Both the position numbers and the translations under genes were made by a program. The notes under the pieces are model-generated. The model ran no database searches, was not told the origin of the DNA, and saw only the letters and a list, made by a program, of their open reading frames with translations. Source: Archilochus colubris (Eukaryota > Chordata > Aves > Apodiformes > Trochilidae). From it: 64,000 nt of DNA. Below, piece after piece: positions 47,976-61,485 of this stretch. Positions within the stretch are counted from its first letter, which is position 1, and every line of letters begins with the position of its first letter. The DNA lies in the NCBI GenBank assembly GCA_023079485.1, contig CM041084.1:22720609-22784608 (forward strand), written 5' to 3'.

Positions 47976-50900
47976 CTTTCAATAAAATTTGCTATGACAT
48001 CAATGTATATTATGAATGAGAAACCTACAGGTAGAAAAAGGCTAAAAATAAATTGTATTCTCACTGGTCAATGCTCTTAAAAATGAAACCTCTTCAGTCA
48101 GGTGGAATAATACAACAGGTTCAAGCAACAAATAATGTGCTATGTGACCACAGAGAAAAAAGCAGTCAGCCATCCCACATTAGGAAGATAACCATGAATA
48201 ATTAGAGGAAATCAAGTAAGATTTTCTTTGTTGGCACATGCCTTGAGGAGATATCAGTGCAAAGCAGCCTCTTTCTCTGTGGCAGCATGGGAAATCAAAA
48301 GTCTAAGTTAGCAATAGGTGTCTGAGGAGGAGTGAATCTTGTAGCCATTAAAATTTAAGGTAAAAAAAAAATCTCCTCTCTGATTTGCACTTGCATTTCT
48401 TCTGGGTATTCTGCATTCGTTCCACTAGCTAAGCTGGACTGGATGCCTAAAGGAAACAAAATGAATGAGTCTACACTAGGCTGTAAACAGGGAATAGTCA
48501 GGGTTCATGCCTATTTAAAAAATGAACATGTCCTCAAGTTCGTAGCTCAGTTTCTCAGATTCAAGTCCCTGTCTATGCACACCTTTGCAAAATACAGACA
48601 TCTTAGCAATGCTTCCCAGGTACATTTGCTGCCTGAAATATGAACTGAGGAGGAACTTCGGGCTGGCCCATTAGCAAAAGCAGAATTCATCAGTTTCTTC
48701 CGAGCACAGCACAGGGAACAATTATGCACAAAAATCTCTCAGATATATATTTCAGTGCAGGCCAGTGGTACCCAAGCCATCCCATCACAAGGTGTCTGGA
48801 CATAAAGGGCCTGTCAAAATGAATATGAGATGATGACTATGTGTCTGTATATATAGAAAAAAGTATAGCACAGCAGTGACTGCACAGCACTTTCTGTATT
48901 CCTACTGTGTACCAGGCAAAGATTTTTCAGTTCATACATCATTCACAACCTGCTACAGGGATTCCACAAAGCCAGTACATATCCCTTCCACAAAGAAAAG
49001 GAGAAAAAAATAATAGATTCAGAAAAGAAAAGATTCTGAATGTATGTCTGCTGGATGAGTTGTCAGTGTCAGGGGCACCAACAATGAACAAAGCTTATCA
49101 AGAAGCAAAATAAATAAATAAACAGTGACATAGCCCTTACCCTGTCCAAACCAGTATGAGGCAGAGCTCCACCTCAAATATCACAGTGTATCTTCCCACC
49201 AAAAGGTTTTATTCATGTTCCCTCAAGAAGCCTTTGTAGCATTTGGCATGGTGCAAAAAGTGACGGAAAGGAAGAGAATGAGTATAAGAAACTGGGGGGA
49301 ACCAACTCACCCAACTTTTGCAAATTACAAAGTAGGTGTCTCCTCAAGGATACTTATTTAGGGTCTTTTATATCATGGAGGGAGAGAGAGGATCCTCCAA
49401 GGGCCATGTGTTGTCTCTTCACAGGCTGTTGTGTGAACCTGACCACAACAGAGGTGAACACAGTTGGATAGTGGAGAATCACTATTGTATTTGCTCTTTA
49501 GACACAAAATCTTCCATCTTGTCTGGGTGTTGAACCCAAAACCTTTTTTGCTGAAAAATTCTCATCTTTTCTCCATAAGGGCATTTGCACAGGGACACAC
49601 AGAAACATCTACACACCAGGGGACCTAAATGGGCAGTAACACCAAATCAGAGCATTGTTGGCAGTAAAAGCAATTCACAAGGCAAATTTAGAGCTGCAAA
49701 GTTCTAAGGCAGTGGAAAGAGAGACCACATTAATCATTTATCTGGATATTATTTTCTGGTTAGATCCCTTTTGGGGGCTGAAAACTATAAAAAGAAGGAA
49801 TTCTTTGGCCTAAATGATTTGTGAGGCAGACATCTGCATCAAGAGAAGATAGACCAAAAAATGAACCACCTTTTTACCCTCGCTCCCCTAAAACTTCTGT
49901 TAAGAAATTACAATATCTACCATGATTGATGGGTACAGGTAATGCCTGCTTTTGTGTGCCTTGATGCACCATCCTTAATCCACTATTTAAGTAAACCATG
50001 CTGAAAAAAATTTTGAAGGGTTTCATATAACATTTATAACACCATTGATTTTGTGCCATAAGCAGTGGTTAAAAAGTAGTTTATAGATACTATATTTCAC
50101 ACAAGGCAATGCTACAGCACAGTGCCAAGCCCAGATCTAATCTAGAAATGTGTTTTAACTCTGAAATGAATACTGTAATGCAGACTGCCTGCTAATTCAG
50201 TTTCAACCATATTTTATCTCCTGGGGTTCTAAGCTGATTGTAGCAGAAAAAGGTGCCAAGACTGTCTCTCCTCTTAAAATATATGGGTTACATATGCACC
50301 AAGTTTCATACACAGTTTGGACTTAAATATCAGCAGCATAAGGCATGTTGGGATATAAACTGTTTTCAGATGTGTCTATGGGCTAGAGTGGAAAGGAAAA
50401 TATTAATGGCACTCAAACTGATGGCAGTCAAGACCCAGAAGGTGAGCTGCAAAGTTATGAAGGGGAGCTGCTGTGTTTCTCAAGAGCTATAACCTTGACA
50501 TTGAGGTTACCTCTATTTCTCCCTTATACAGCAATGTGTTGCATTATGGCTGTCTAAACACTCCTGGAAACATTTCAGAGATTTTGTGACCCAGATGTGG
50601 ATTATGTGTAACACTAACTATGCACATGCTGGAGATGATTACACTAGGAGCTTTCAGATTCCATTCTGCACGTGTAGGACTGAAAAGAAACTTGACTTGT
50701 ACTTATGAAATTCCTTTTGACCATAAGAAAAACAGAAGGAAAAGCCCTTTGGAGACTTCCATAATGGGAAACAGGAAACAGGGCTGTCAAGAGTGGAAAG
50801 TTTGCAGCACAGGAAAAACAATGGACTATATAAACATACAGGCCATTATCAGATACTCTGCAATAGCCTTGCAATAGGTTTAAAGTTGAAAATATGTGGT

Positions 50901-51265
50901 GGTTTGTGTTTTCATTCAGATCTGAAGATTGTTTTATGGACTATTCCTGTTCCTGTTGAGATCAAGTGGTATTTTCATATTGACAAACGGACATAGGTTA
51001 AAACCCTGAGGTAGTGGTTTTAAAAAGGCAATCTTTATAAGAGGTGTCAGCATCCCGATTCCTTTCTGCTCCTTATTTTTGCGTAACTTCACAGACACAG
51101 CAGTTGAAGTGACACAGTTGTTCACAAAGCTTTCTTGGGTAGCAATACAATGAGTTTCAATGACAGCATCTAAATATTAGAAACAGGATCCTTGTATTTC
51201 AATAGTTCTATCTATGACTTTATTTTCTCTATACAGTTGATAAAAGGGCAGATTTTTCAATGTCA

Positions 51266-51296
51266 TGGGAGACTTTCTTTTAGGGAAAGTCTCTCA
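51266..51296. repeat. Hairpin, 12-bp stem with one G-T pair
   Basis: TGGGAGACTTTC at 51266-51277 pairs with GAAAGTCTCTCA at 51285-51296 around the 7-nt loop TTTTAGG, with one G-T wobble. The stem is too short for a pre-miRNA and lies in no recognised element. Confidence 0.7.
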
Positions 51297-54200
51297 ATTT
51301 CTTGCTTAGACCTCAGTTAGGGACACTCTTCCAAGGCTTCCCTCAACAGAAGAAACCACAGCAGATGCCATGGTCTGGCTGCCTTGTGCTGAAGGACTGC
51401 AAAGAAAGAAGCTGATTATTGATTTGGAACATTCCTACAGTGCTCCAGAGCTCACTGGTTGTAGAGGCCTGCAGACCTACTTTAAAACACTTTAAAACAG
51501 TTCAGCAGTCTCTAGGGAGCAAATGGTCTCTTTGGCTTTCAGCAAAAGACAAAGCAATCTCAAAACAGCTTATGCTACATTACATTTAGACTTTAAGATC
51601 TGCGTTGCAACAAAATTCACTAGAGCAGAATTTAACTAAACCAGAAGCTGCCTTGTTTTTAACTCAAGGTCTGGGAGTTTTCCAGATAAATGTTATCAGC
51701 AGTCATCCTACTAAGAAAGGTAGCTTTCTAACTCCTTTGCACTGATGCCAGACAAGGCTCTGAGATACATTTCCCATAGGTTTTGTGGTACTAGGACTGG
51801 GGAAGGAGAGGCCTCTGATTAAATGAAGATGTTTACATTGATGTGGTCACTAATGCCATTAATATCAATGGAACCACTTCATTTCACTCCAAAGCTTTAA
51901 AAACAGCCCCTATAAAATAGCTTTTTCTTTGTATTGATTGTAAATTGAGACCAGCTTATGCAAATGCAATCACCTGTGTAAATGTCAGCATTTAGATCAG
52001 ATTAATTCCACTCTTCTCTTGCACTTCCCAAATGCCTCCTGGAACCCCAGTAGGTCACTTGCATGGTTCAGCACAGTGGTGTTGAAAAGGGCTGATTTCA
52101 GATCAGTCTGCTCTGCAGCACTATCTCTCTTTTGCAGATATAACCAGCCTGACAACAGCACAGGGCAGGACCAACTCTCTTACGCAGTTTCTGCAGCCAC
52201 AGAAGATTGTAAAGAAAGACTATCTTTTCCTCCAGGTGGGATATAGGCATCTGTGACCCTGGGCTTTCTGCTGCCTTCAGTAACAGAGTAAAGCAGAAGC
52301 TGATCACGTTCCACAACCTCCCTGGTTCTTTACTATTGCTATAGGGAGAGCTGGATATTGCTCTTGGAGTCTGGAGGCTGATTTAGTCCTGGTGAGGAAA
52401 ATTGTGTTATTGATTTGATACACTGAATGTATCGCTTATCTTTTATCTTTAGAGGTACTTCACAGCCCTTTTGTTATTGCTATGTTTGAAATCATATAGT
52501 TGGTAAAGCCTTTTACTTTGCTAAAACCAACACCAAGATTTCAAAAAGTCTTTTCTGCCTCAAGAACCAGAAATTAAATATTTTTATGGCCTCTAGGAAA
52601 TTCTCTCTTTCATCTCAAGTAACTTCACTGGCAATGTTTAGATCTGATAATCGGATTACAACCACGTTGAAAGATACACCCCCAAGTGAATGAGTAATGT
52701 AATTTCTGAATAGCACAAAAGATATCTACCTGAAATGGCACCATCCGCTCTGGATGATATCTACTACCTTAAAATAATATGATTCAACCAAAGCTGGTTG
52801 ATTTAATAAAGAAGGAGGAGTGCATTAGCTAAGTAGAGTAAAATAATACTCACTCATCTTCCAAACATTGTTCTGCCTTTCAGCTTACCCTACTTGTGGG
52901 GTGCTTAATCTATCCCTGGCAACTGAATTCCAACATCCCTTCAGTATCTGCAGCCTTGGTGGCCATGCATGGATGGGAGGTCTCTGCTAAAGTCAATTTT
53001 GTTTCCCCCAGCTCAGCTAGTAGGGTTTTGACTCCCTGGGCCTGGGAAAAGGGCTTTTGCCTGTGATGCTTAGTCAGTTGTATCTCAGCATTTATCAAAA
53101 GTCCTCTTCCTGGCCTCTATCTCCAGTTTCTTTCTTTTTCAGAGTCTCAGAGCAAATGAGGAACTGAGCAGACTAGTAAAGAGAGCACAGAAGGGGGCAT
53201 CTGCCTTTGTGGTTGCCCCTTACTCTGCACCTACCTAGAAGGCTCTCCTAAAATGATGGTTAAAAAGTGGTGATTATGCCATGCCAAGAGGACAGCCAAG
53301 GGTTTCAGTTTGTTAGAGTATTCTCTGCATTTTCTAGTCCTGCAGTTCCACAGAGTTTTTCCTAAATGAGCTGTGGTTGAGGGAAGTACAAAAATTAACT
53401 GCCTCTCTTCAGGGTATAAGGTGTGGAATTAAAGCTATCAGAAAGAAGAAACCAGGCTTCTAACAGCCAAAGGCTCAACTTCAGTCAGCTCAGAGCTGAG
53501 CTCTCCCCACCATTGTCTGCCCTCGGAATTAGATTCCAGTTGCCTTTTTCTGAAGTGCCTCATTGACTACAGCTTAAATTTTCCTTGTATATGATTTGAA
53601 AAGCCTGGCTATACTTTCTGTTCACCCCAGTCACATCATTTTCAATGACTCCTTTATTCTGGAATTAATGACAGAGCATACATCGTGGTCCTGTTGTACA
53701 GATCCTAGGAACAAATGACTTCAGGCTGCTCTAGTCATCGAGGAGAGATAGGACCTCCACAGGGCAATTCATCTTCCCTATCTTAGACAACTGTTTTAGG
53801 TTGGAATAAATCGCCCTCTGGAAGTGCCTGTCTCTTCCCATTGACTATTAAGGGACCCTAACGACTGGCAGAGAATAAATGCTTAACTTCAGAGGTATAA
53901 GCTGAAGGGTGAAGAATCCCATCATAAATAGGCAGCTGAACATTTCACCTATGTTCCCTAACTGGAAAAGAGCTCCAGGAAAATGTCCCCAAATTTTGTG
54001 CCATCAAGAAAAGCTGATTGTCTTTAAGGACAGAAGAAAAGCGCTATTGAAATTCTGCTTTGCTAGCACCTTAGCAGGAGAGAGCAAACAGGAATATCCT
54101 AGAGAGAACATTAAATTCAAGTTGGTATCTGCCAGCAGGAGGAACCCCAAGCTTTACATATTGACTTCTATGAGGTTCCTTTCATTTTGCATGGTAAGAT

Positions 54201-56524
54201 TATGGTAGACATAATAAAAACAATATTCTGAAATTCTTTATGAAATCAACACCAATGTATAAATCAAGGATATTAAAACTTTCACTTCAGAGCATTAACT
54301 GTTATGTATATAAAGACATCTACATCCTCCACCCAGCAGGATGGACTCATCAGACAAGACTTCATTCATTTCCTAGAAGTGGCTGGATGATGTATGAAAC
54401 TTGGTATCCAGTGAGAGATGCAGGGAAGAGAACCTAAAATAGGCCTGGCCTATTCAGCACTATTACTGCTTCTTCTTTATGTTGAAGTATAAGCCTAAAG
54501 TGTGGTAACAAATGTACAAAAGAATAATAATTTCTAGGAATAACATCTTGTTTATAGGCAATTTACAAAAGGGAACACTGAATATGTAAGAAAAAGTTCC
54601 CAAAAGAATGCAAATGGGGACAAATATACTCAGAAAATAATTTTCCACCATTGCATGTAAGTTGCTTTTATAGCACTCAGTGTTATTTGAAGATATTTAA
54701 AATCTTTAACTTCTCATAGTGAAAAAAAAGAGAAGACTCTCAGAAATGCAAGTTTATAATGTGTAGCTGCACAGATTTGATATCATACATAACTATTTGA
54801 TCTTTAATTTTTCTGGTTTCAGACTGACCACTATCCCCAGGATGTTAGTACAGGTATAACTCATTTTGCTCAGCCAATTTGGGAAGCATCAAATCTGAGG
54901 CAAATGTTGATTCAGGGACTGAGTGAGCACTGCTGCAGTTGAGCTCATTTCCAGTGATCAGTGTTGGTAGACATGCAACTTCTGTCTCCTCTAGGACATG
55001 AAAGGTTGTACATGTACACAGGACCAAGATGGTAACTTGCAGGTAACAAATATTGTAGAATAATTATTTCTGAGAAAACCCAGGTGAAGGATAATACCAT
55101 GAAAGCTCACTAATTCAAAGGCACACTTGGCTTTTTTAAAAAAAAAAAAGTTGTAATGAGTAATGCTTTACAGTGATTAGTTTGGTCACCATAAGAAATT
55201 ATATAAACATGTTTTCAGTGCTGAGGTTTCCATCCTCTAAAATCTCCTTCATCTCTGAATATCTGGAATGACTGGAGTCCCAGTTTGGGTTTAGCAGTAT
55301 GTTTCATGTTGAGTCCCCAGCAACTGAAGACCAGCTGTAAATGATACCTATCAGCTCCACTTCATGCAGACAGCTCCATGCTTTAGTCTCACACTGTCAT
55401 GCAAAGGATCAGTCCTGTTACTTCTACCTTATTACTGCCTTCAAGGAGAGAGCAAGCCAAACAGCACTGCAAATGGATGAATGTATCTAGCAGCTACCTA
55501 ATTTTAAAAAAAAAATTAAATTTGATATTTCAAATTTGCACCTGAAATATCATCAAGAAAATGTAGAAGCTAGATATATAAATAAAGCACATTGGGTTAC
55601 GTCACTGCATAACAGGCAGAGCTACTACCAGAGGTCTTCTTAGTATATGCAGTTGTTTGAAACTGAACATTGTTTCCAGTCCAACTATTTGCCAGGAACC
55701 ATATTTCCATACCTCCACCTTCAATAAACAGTGCTTTTTGTCATAAATGAACTAAAAACCCTTCTGTGTGTTTTGGCTGAAGTCACCATTGCCCCATGGA
55801 GCATCACAGGAGGCAGTAAGGCCATGGCTGCACCCAGAGCAGCTCTTCATCGCTGAGCTTCTCTCTGCAATCTGACCCTGAGGAATCTGTTCATCTATCA
55901 AAAAAGCACAAGGAGTTAAAGCAACAGGTGTAGTATCAAAGATGACAAGCCTTTCCCACTTTTATCTCTGAGAAAAGCATCAGAATAATGAAGATAAATA
56001 GGAATTTTACTGACAGGTAATCACACGATAACAGATGCCTGTTCTTTAATACCACCAGAGCTATTTCAAATAGTGTTAGGACTTGTCTGTGCCCACCAGT
56101 ATCAAGTTTTGCTAATCAGTGATCTGTAAATGTGCATGGTTCATTAGGGCTCTGAGAACAGCTGTCTGTGTCTGCTCAGGATTAAATTACAGGATATCAT
56201 TAACTTGGATTCTATATACGCTTCAAGGCTTTTGTTACAACAAACTCATAATTCTTTCTTTTAGATTTTTTTTTTTAACTGTCCTGGAAACCAGGAAAGC
56301 CAAATATGAAGTTTTCCATTTACCTGCTTCTGTTCAGTATCATTTTAATGTACATTCAAAAGCAAGCTGTAAATATAACATTCATTGTTAATAATGCAAT
56401 AAAGCACAGAATAGTTTCATGCCTCTTGCACAGGCCTGTGCTCAGTCTTTATAGTTGAATTGTTTTAGTAGAACAACGTAAATTCACTCTAATCTCATAC
56501 TTCCTGTAAAATATATAAAAACGC

Positions 56525-56541
56525 ATATATATATATATATA
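56525..56541. repeat. (AT)8 microsatellite
   Basis: Eight AT units plus A, read directly. Simple sequence without further signal. Confidence 0.9.
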
Positions 56542-56924
56542 ACCACATAATATTTTTCAGCCTGAGCTTTTCTGTTTATTTTAGTGACTCTTATCTGGTA
56601 AAATAATACATTGGTTAGCTATTATTGCATGACTTAACCATAGTTCCGGAAACATAAAGCTGAATATGCTCCTTCCCATGAACTGTACTCTAATTATGGA
56701 ATGGGTTGTTTGATTTTAAAAGCTTCCTACTACAATAAGAAATTTACAGGGCATATGTAGAAAAATTGATGATGTAACCTTTTTCCTTGCTTTTTTTGGA
56801 GACAATTTGCTTCTTTCTTTGTTCTACATTAATTCTAAGAGAAATCATTCAAATAAAAATGAGATGCATTTGCAGCTGATGGAATTAGGAGCAAAAATAA
56901 AAGGAATAAAATGTAGTATTATAA

Positions 56925-56972
56925 AATATTGTATAAAATACAATATTATGTATTTAATAAAATACAATATTA
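56925..56972. repeat. AT-rich hairpin plus 16-bp direct repeat
   Basis: AATATTGTAT (56925-56934) and its exact complement ATACAATATT (56938-56947) form a 10-bp stem with loop AAA. ATAAAATACAATATTA occurs at 56933-56948 and again at 56957-56972, a 24-bp period. The strong AT bias makes both partly expected. Confidence 0.8.
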
Positions 56973-59196
56973 GCTGCATGTTATTAAATTATCTTTACTA
57001 CTGTACTCTAAGGGTAATTAAACAGTCACAAATTGTATTCATGAGTCATTTAGTCAAATAAAAATACCCAAATTCAGTAGTAAATGTTAAGAATTAGGCC
57101 AGCAAAAAGGCAGAAAAGATCTCTCTAATGAAGTCATTGCTCTCTATAGCAAGTGTGGGTTTATAATATCCTGTTTCGCTCATGTCAGCTATTATGCAAT
57201 TGCTGATTAGATCTGTTATTAGATACTAGGCCTGATCATTCATTACTGTTCTTTTAGGCAGATTTCTTACATTCAGTATGGATATGACCAAAATCTACTT
57301 ATTTCAGTACATAGAACAGAATTACGTTCCTAGGATAGCATACTAATTAGTAAAATTAATTAAGATTAATTACATTGGTAAACTATTAATGAAAACAGTA
57401 GATATATGGATATGATATGATGCCCAAGCTAGAGCTCTGGGCTAAAAGTGGTTTTGAAGGAAATTTTCCAGGCGTTGTTGCTGAAAACCCCTCCTTTATA
57501 ACAAGCCCTGGTTAATATCCAAATCCATCATACACCAAATATTTGGGTAGTGCTCTGAAGTGAAGGTGTCAGTCCCTATCTAGACACCAAAGAGAACGGC
57601 TCAGTGCTCTTCTGAACTTCATAAAACATTTGCAACAGGAGTTGGAGTGGTCCCCTCATCAGAAAACATCATTCTTCCTTCAAGACGCTAAACCTACTCT
57701 AATGAAGTTTCCCTTTGCAAATAAAAATAGTCCCAAATTTCTAAAACCCCTTGATAAAGCTGAGCAGAATACACATAAGCTACAGAAGCAAACAAGACAA
57801 TACATCTGTGGAGGTTTAAGGTGTAATTTATGGAGCCCTATTATGTTTCAGGACCTTGATTTTCTCCTGTTCCTTCTGAGCAGGCTTTTCCACAGGGATG
57901 GCTTTAGATCATGATAGACACTGAAGCCTGAAATTATTGGCCCTATCATTTAGCTTTCTGTAGCTTGAATCCAAAAATGTTAATGCTTCTGACCTGGCAT
58001 GAGTTCTTAATAATGTAAGTGAGCAGAATTAAAGACAGTTGTGTGTGCTGTGCCCTTGAACCTGTGGGTGTGAAAATGCATTCACTTTTGCTCTGTATAA
58101 ATGATGTGCTACATGCATTTTCCTAGAGAAAGACAGGCAGAATATGACTCAGGTTTTAAACGATTTCAGATGATCTTTGCTTAGAAGCATATAATTCTTT
58201 AAAAATGTAAGGCACTGAGGACTGTCTTTGACAGAAGCCACAGCATAAAAAGCCTCAGATGCTAACCCACTGACTTGCAGCCCTGGCTAACAGCCTCATT
58301 TTAACATGCTCTAAGTGTTCATCCCCTGCTGAAACAGCCCTCCCTTCAAGGGCTGCCAGCATCACCTCTTTCTGATAGGACAGCAGAGAAGCCCCAAAAC
58401 CCTGGAGCCCCCAGGGGTGTCCCTGTCTGGCAGGCTGCAGGCAGCAATCCAGGGCTACCAGGGTAGGGGAACCCCACTGTCCCCCTTGGGCACTGGAGGT
58501 GGGAAAACAGAGGTAGGGGGGAGCAGGTGGGATCTTTCTGGTCATTTGTCTGATCATGAAGATCTTGCTCAGCTTGCTGATGATTTCTGAGCAGAAAATC
58601 TGCTTGGGTAGATTTCTGGAGTATGCAGTCTGCCAGCCCATTACAACAATTTAGATTGAGCAGAAATTAGTCTGAAATCAGTTTATCACTGCAATGTTCT
58701 ATTAAAGCAAAACAAAATTGTTGGTGGGCAAATTAGCTTCGTTACCATGGAATGCAGGTACTGCAGAGCAAGGAGGCTTGTGGCTTGGGTGGGATGTTTC
58801 CCAGCTGTAGATGTTGCTGCAGCAATGGGAAGCAGACTGTAGGTCATGTTGTGTAAAGCAAAACCCCCATCCCAGTTGGAAGAGCTCAGCACAGAGCACA
58901 GGGAACACATAGGGCCAGAAGGGCATCCTGTCCTACAGTGCTTTGGGGACTTCTTGTATGAAGGCACTTGCAAGCTGTGTGTGGGATGATCAAGAGTCAT
59001 TTCTAAACATTTATCAGTATGACTGGGGAAATCCGGTCTCCTTTGTCTTTCCAGAGCTTATCTCACTGCAGTTAAAAGCTGTAAAGAAGGCAAGTGACAT
59101 TTGCATGCTAGCCATTAGTGTAAAAGATTCCTTCACTATTACAGCTGCAGTACTCAAACCTACTGTCAAATTAATGTCCTGTCTGTAAAAGTGGGT

Positions 59197-59213
59197 AAAA
59201 AAAAAAAAAAAAA
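59197..59213. repeat. Homopolymer (A)17
   Basis: Seventeen A, read directly. No LINE, SINE or processed pseudogene was recognised immediately upstream. Confidence 0.9.
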
Positions 59214-61289
59214 GCATCCAAGACAACTTTGTTTATTAATGAATCACCACCTATCACTAATATTGCTTATTAATGTAAACAAAATAATACCAAGCCATCT
59301 GGTATAAAAAGGTAAGTCTCAGTGGACCAGTAAGCTACAAATTATTGTTATGAAACAAAATACAACAGAAGAGGTATTGATGTTTTTTCAGAAAAGATTC
59401 ACCATTCAGTTCTGTGCAAAGACTGCTATTGAAATTCTGATGAGACCTCAGTTCTCTGTTGCAATGCTGAGGAAGGATTAATGTTGGAATCTGCTGGCAG
59501 GACAAATCACAGCAATGTTCTTGATGTATTTTTCAAAAGCATTAATTTTAATATAGGAATCTCTCTATCTGACATACCTTACTTAGTGAATGGTTATTAA
59601 AGGTAATCATTCAACTTATTTAGTGTAATGGTTTTTTTGTATTTTTTCCCAAATGTATAATAGGGCTGTTGTAAAAGAAAATGTTGCTACCCCAACTTTC
59701 TTTTGATAAAGCAATAACAAGACAAGACATAGCAAAATGCTGTGATGAAAATTAAGTCACAGCTCAGAGCCTTTTACTACAGATTTTCTTGCAGCTGTGG
59801 TCCAAATTATAGAAGTTTCCACACACTTAACTCTGACTCTAATTTACAATACGTAGGCTTACCATGGGCATCTGGAAATATGTGATTTTTCTTTCATCAT
59901 ATTGATTTATAAGGCTGTAATTATAACTGTCATGATGTTTGGGAAAAATACTAGTTCTCCTGTTACCTGCTTGGACTTGTTACATTGTGCAAACTCCTTA
60001 AAGTTTTTTTCCAAAAAAACAAGTGTACATCTGAATACTGGTTCCTTTATCCTGTTGTCCTTTCTGCTCTGTCCTGGTCATGCAAAAGCTGGAGCACAGA
60101 CGGATAGGCAAATGTAGCAGGCTTCCTGTGATGATGGCAGCAAGGATCAGTGATGGGAAACCTGGTCTGATGAAAGCTTCGGATATTTCCTCCTTGTATA
60201 AATGTAGGTCCTTCCACACCCATGAAATGAAAGCCTAAGAAGAGGATGACCCCTTTGAATTGCAGCTGTTTTATAGCATTGAGACCAAAATCCCAGATAC
60301 AAACATCATGAGACTCTCCAATATTTTAAGCCCAAATCCAGATTCAGACCCAGGTTTTGCATTTTTGGACTGATTTCTGTAAAAGTAGGAGCAGTGGTAC
60401 CCCAGTGATCCAACATTCACAACTATCATCAAAGAGATCTTACAACACAGCAAAGATACTCCCCAGCATGGTTAAGTTCCCAAAGAAGCTGCTGCTTTGG
60501 AAAGAGATGAGGAAGACTTTCAGATGTCCCAGGTTTTTGCATCTGCTTGCCAGTCAGTTCTTTTCATCATTAAACTCAGCAAGGATCATTAACACAGTAA
60601 CTGGCTCACCTTCACCTGTGTAAAAATGTCCTAAAAAAATCTAATTGAAATCTCAGAAGGTGGAGAGCAGGAACAATCTCTTATACTATGAACCTGTGTC
60701 CTTTATTGTCTTTAAATCAAGAATGGCCACTAAGAGCAATGAGTGCTCTGGGACTATTTGACGCAACTGGTTCAGAAACTGGGGTATGTGTAGAGCCTTC
60801 CCTTCTTAAGGAAGAAAACTATTCTGCTATGCTAGCAAACCATTAGGATTTCATTGGTTGAACTAACATATTTGCACGGCCAGCCTGAAAAGGCATAATG
60901 TGATTTAATTTTTAGACTGGCTGTCTGTGAGAAGGAGTCTCATATGGCTCTGTTGTTTGTGTAACGGTATATATGTGTTTACATTTTAACTTTTTAGCTT
61001 CTGGGATTTACCCTAGAGCTATAAAGATCCTATGAGTTGTATGAAAATAGACACTTGATGAGAAAAATAATACTAGTGTTCATATTGAGGGACAAGTAGT
61101 AGTGTCTTCGTCTCTATGAAATGTCATAAAATATCGACACAGGACTTGAGAAGACAGGGTCTCTGAGAGATCCACTGCTCACAGAGCAACCTGCTTCTTC
61201 AGGCAATATTTAATGTTATGTTAATACAAGTTATTTGTAAGTCATTCAGGTTTTAAACCTCAGGATTTGGGACATGCTGGAGATGGGCA

Positions 61290-61312
61290 ATGTTCTCCCA
61301 TTGGGAGAACAT
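61290..61312. repeat. Perfect 10-bp hairpin, 3-nt loop
   Basis: ATGTTCTCCC (61290-61299), loop ATT, then GGGAGAACAT (61303-61312). The flanks both read GGGCA-like words but do not pair. About one such perfect 10-bp hairpin is expected by chance in a window this size. Confidence 0.85.
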
Positions 61313-61471
61313 GGGCAGGACTTTATCACAAGGGGGATAGCAAGAAGATAAAATCACCTGTGGCTTCTGTTCCCTGACTTTTTTCTGATTCATTTGTTCT
61401 GTGGCAGCTGGGCTACATTCTCAACAAACATTCATTTTCTCAAGAGTGCTGAAGTTGGGAAACTGCCTAGG

Positions 61472-61485
61472 AAAAAAAAAAAAAA
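61472..61485. repeat. Homopolymer (A)14
   Basis: Fourteen A, read directly, without a recognisable element body upstream. Confidence 0.9.

Noticed and set aside
48880..48960. Possible SINE 3' tail (CTACTGTGTACCAGGCA word)
   Set aside because: A single short word without matching flanking sequence; insufficient for a call.
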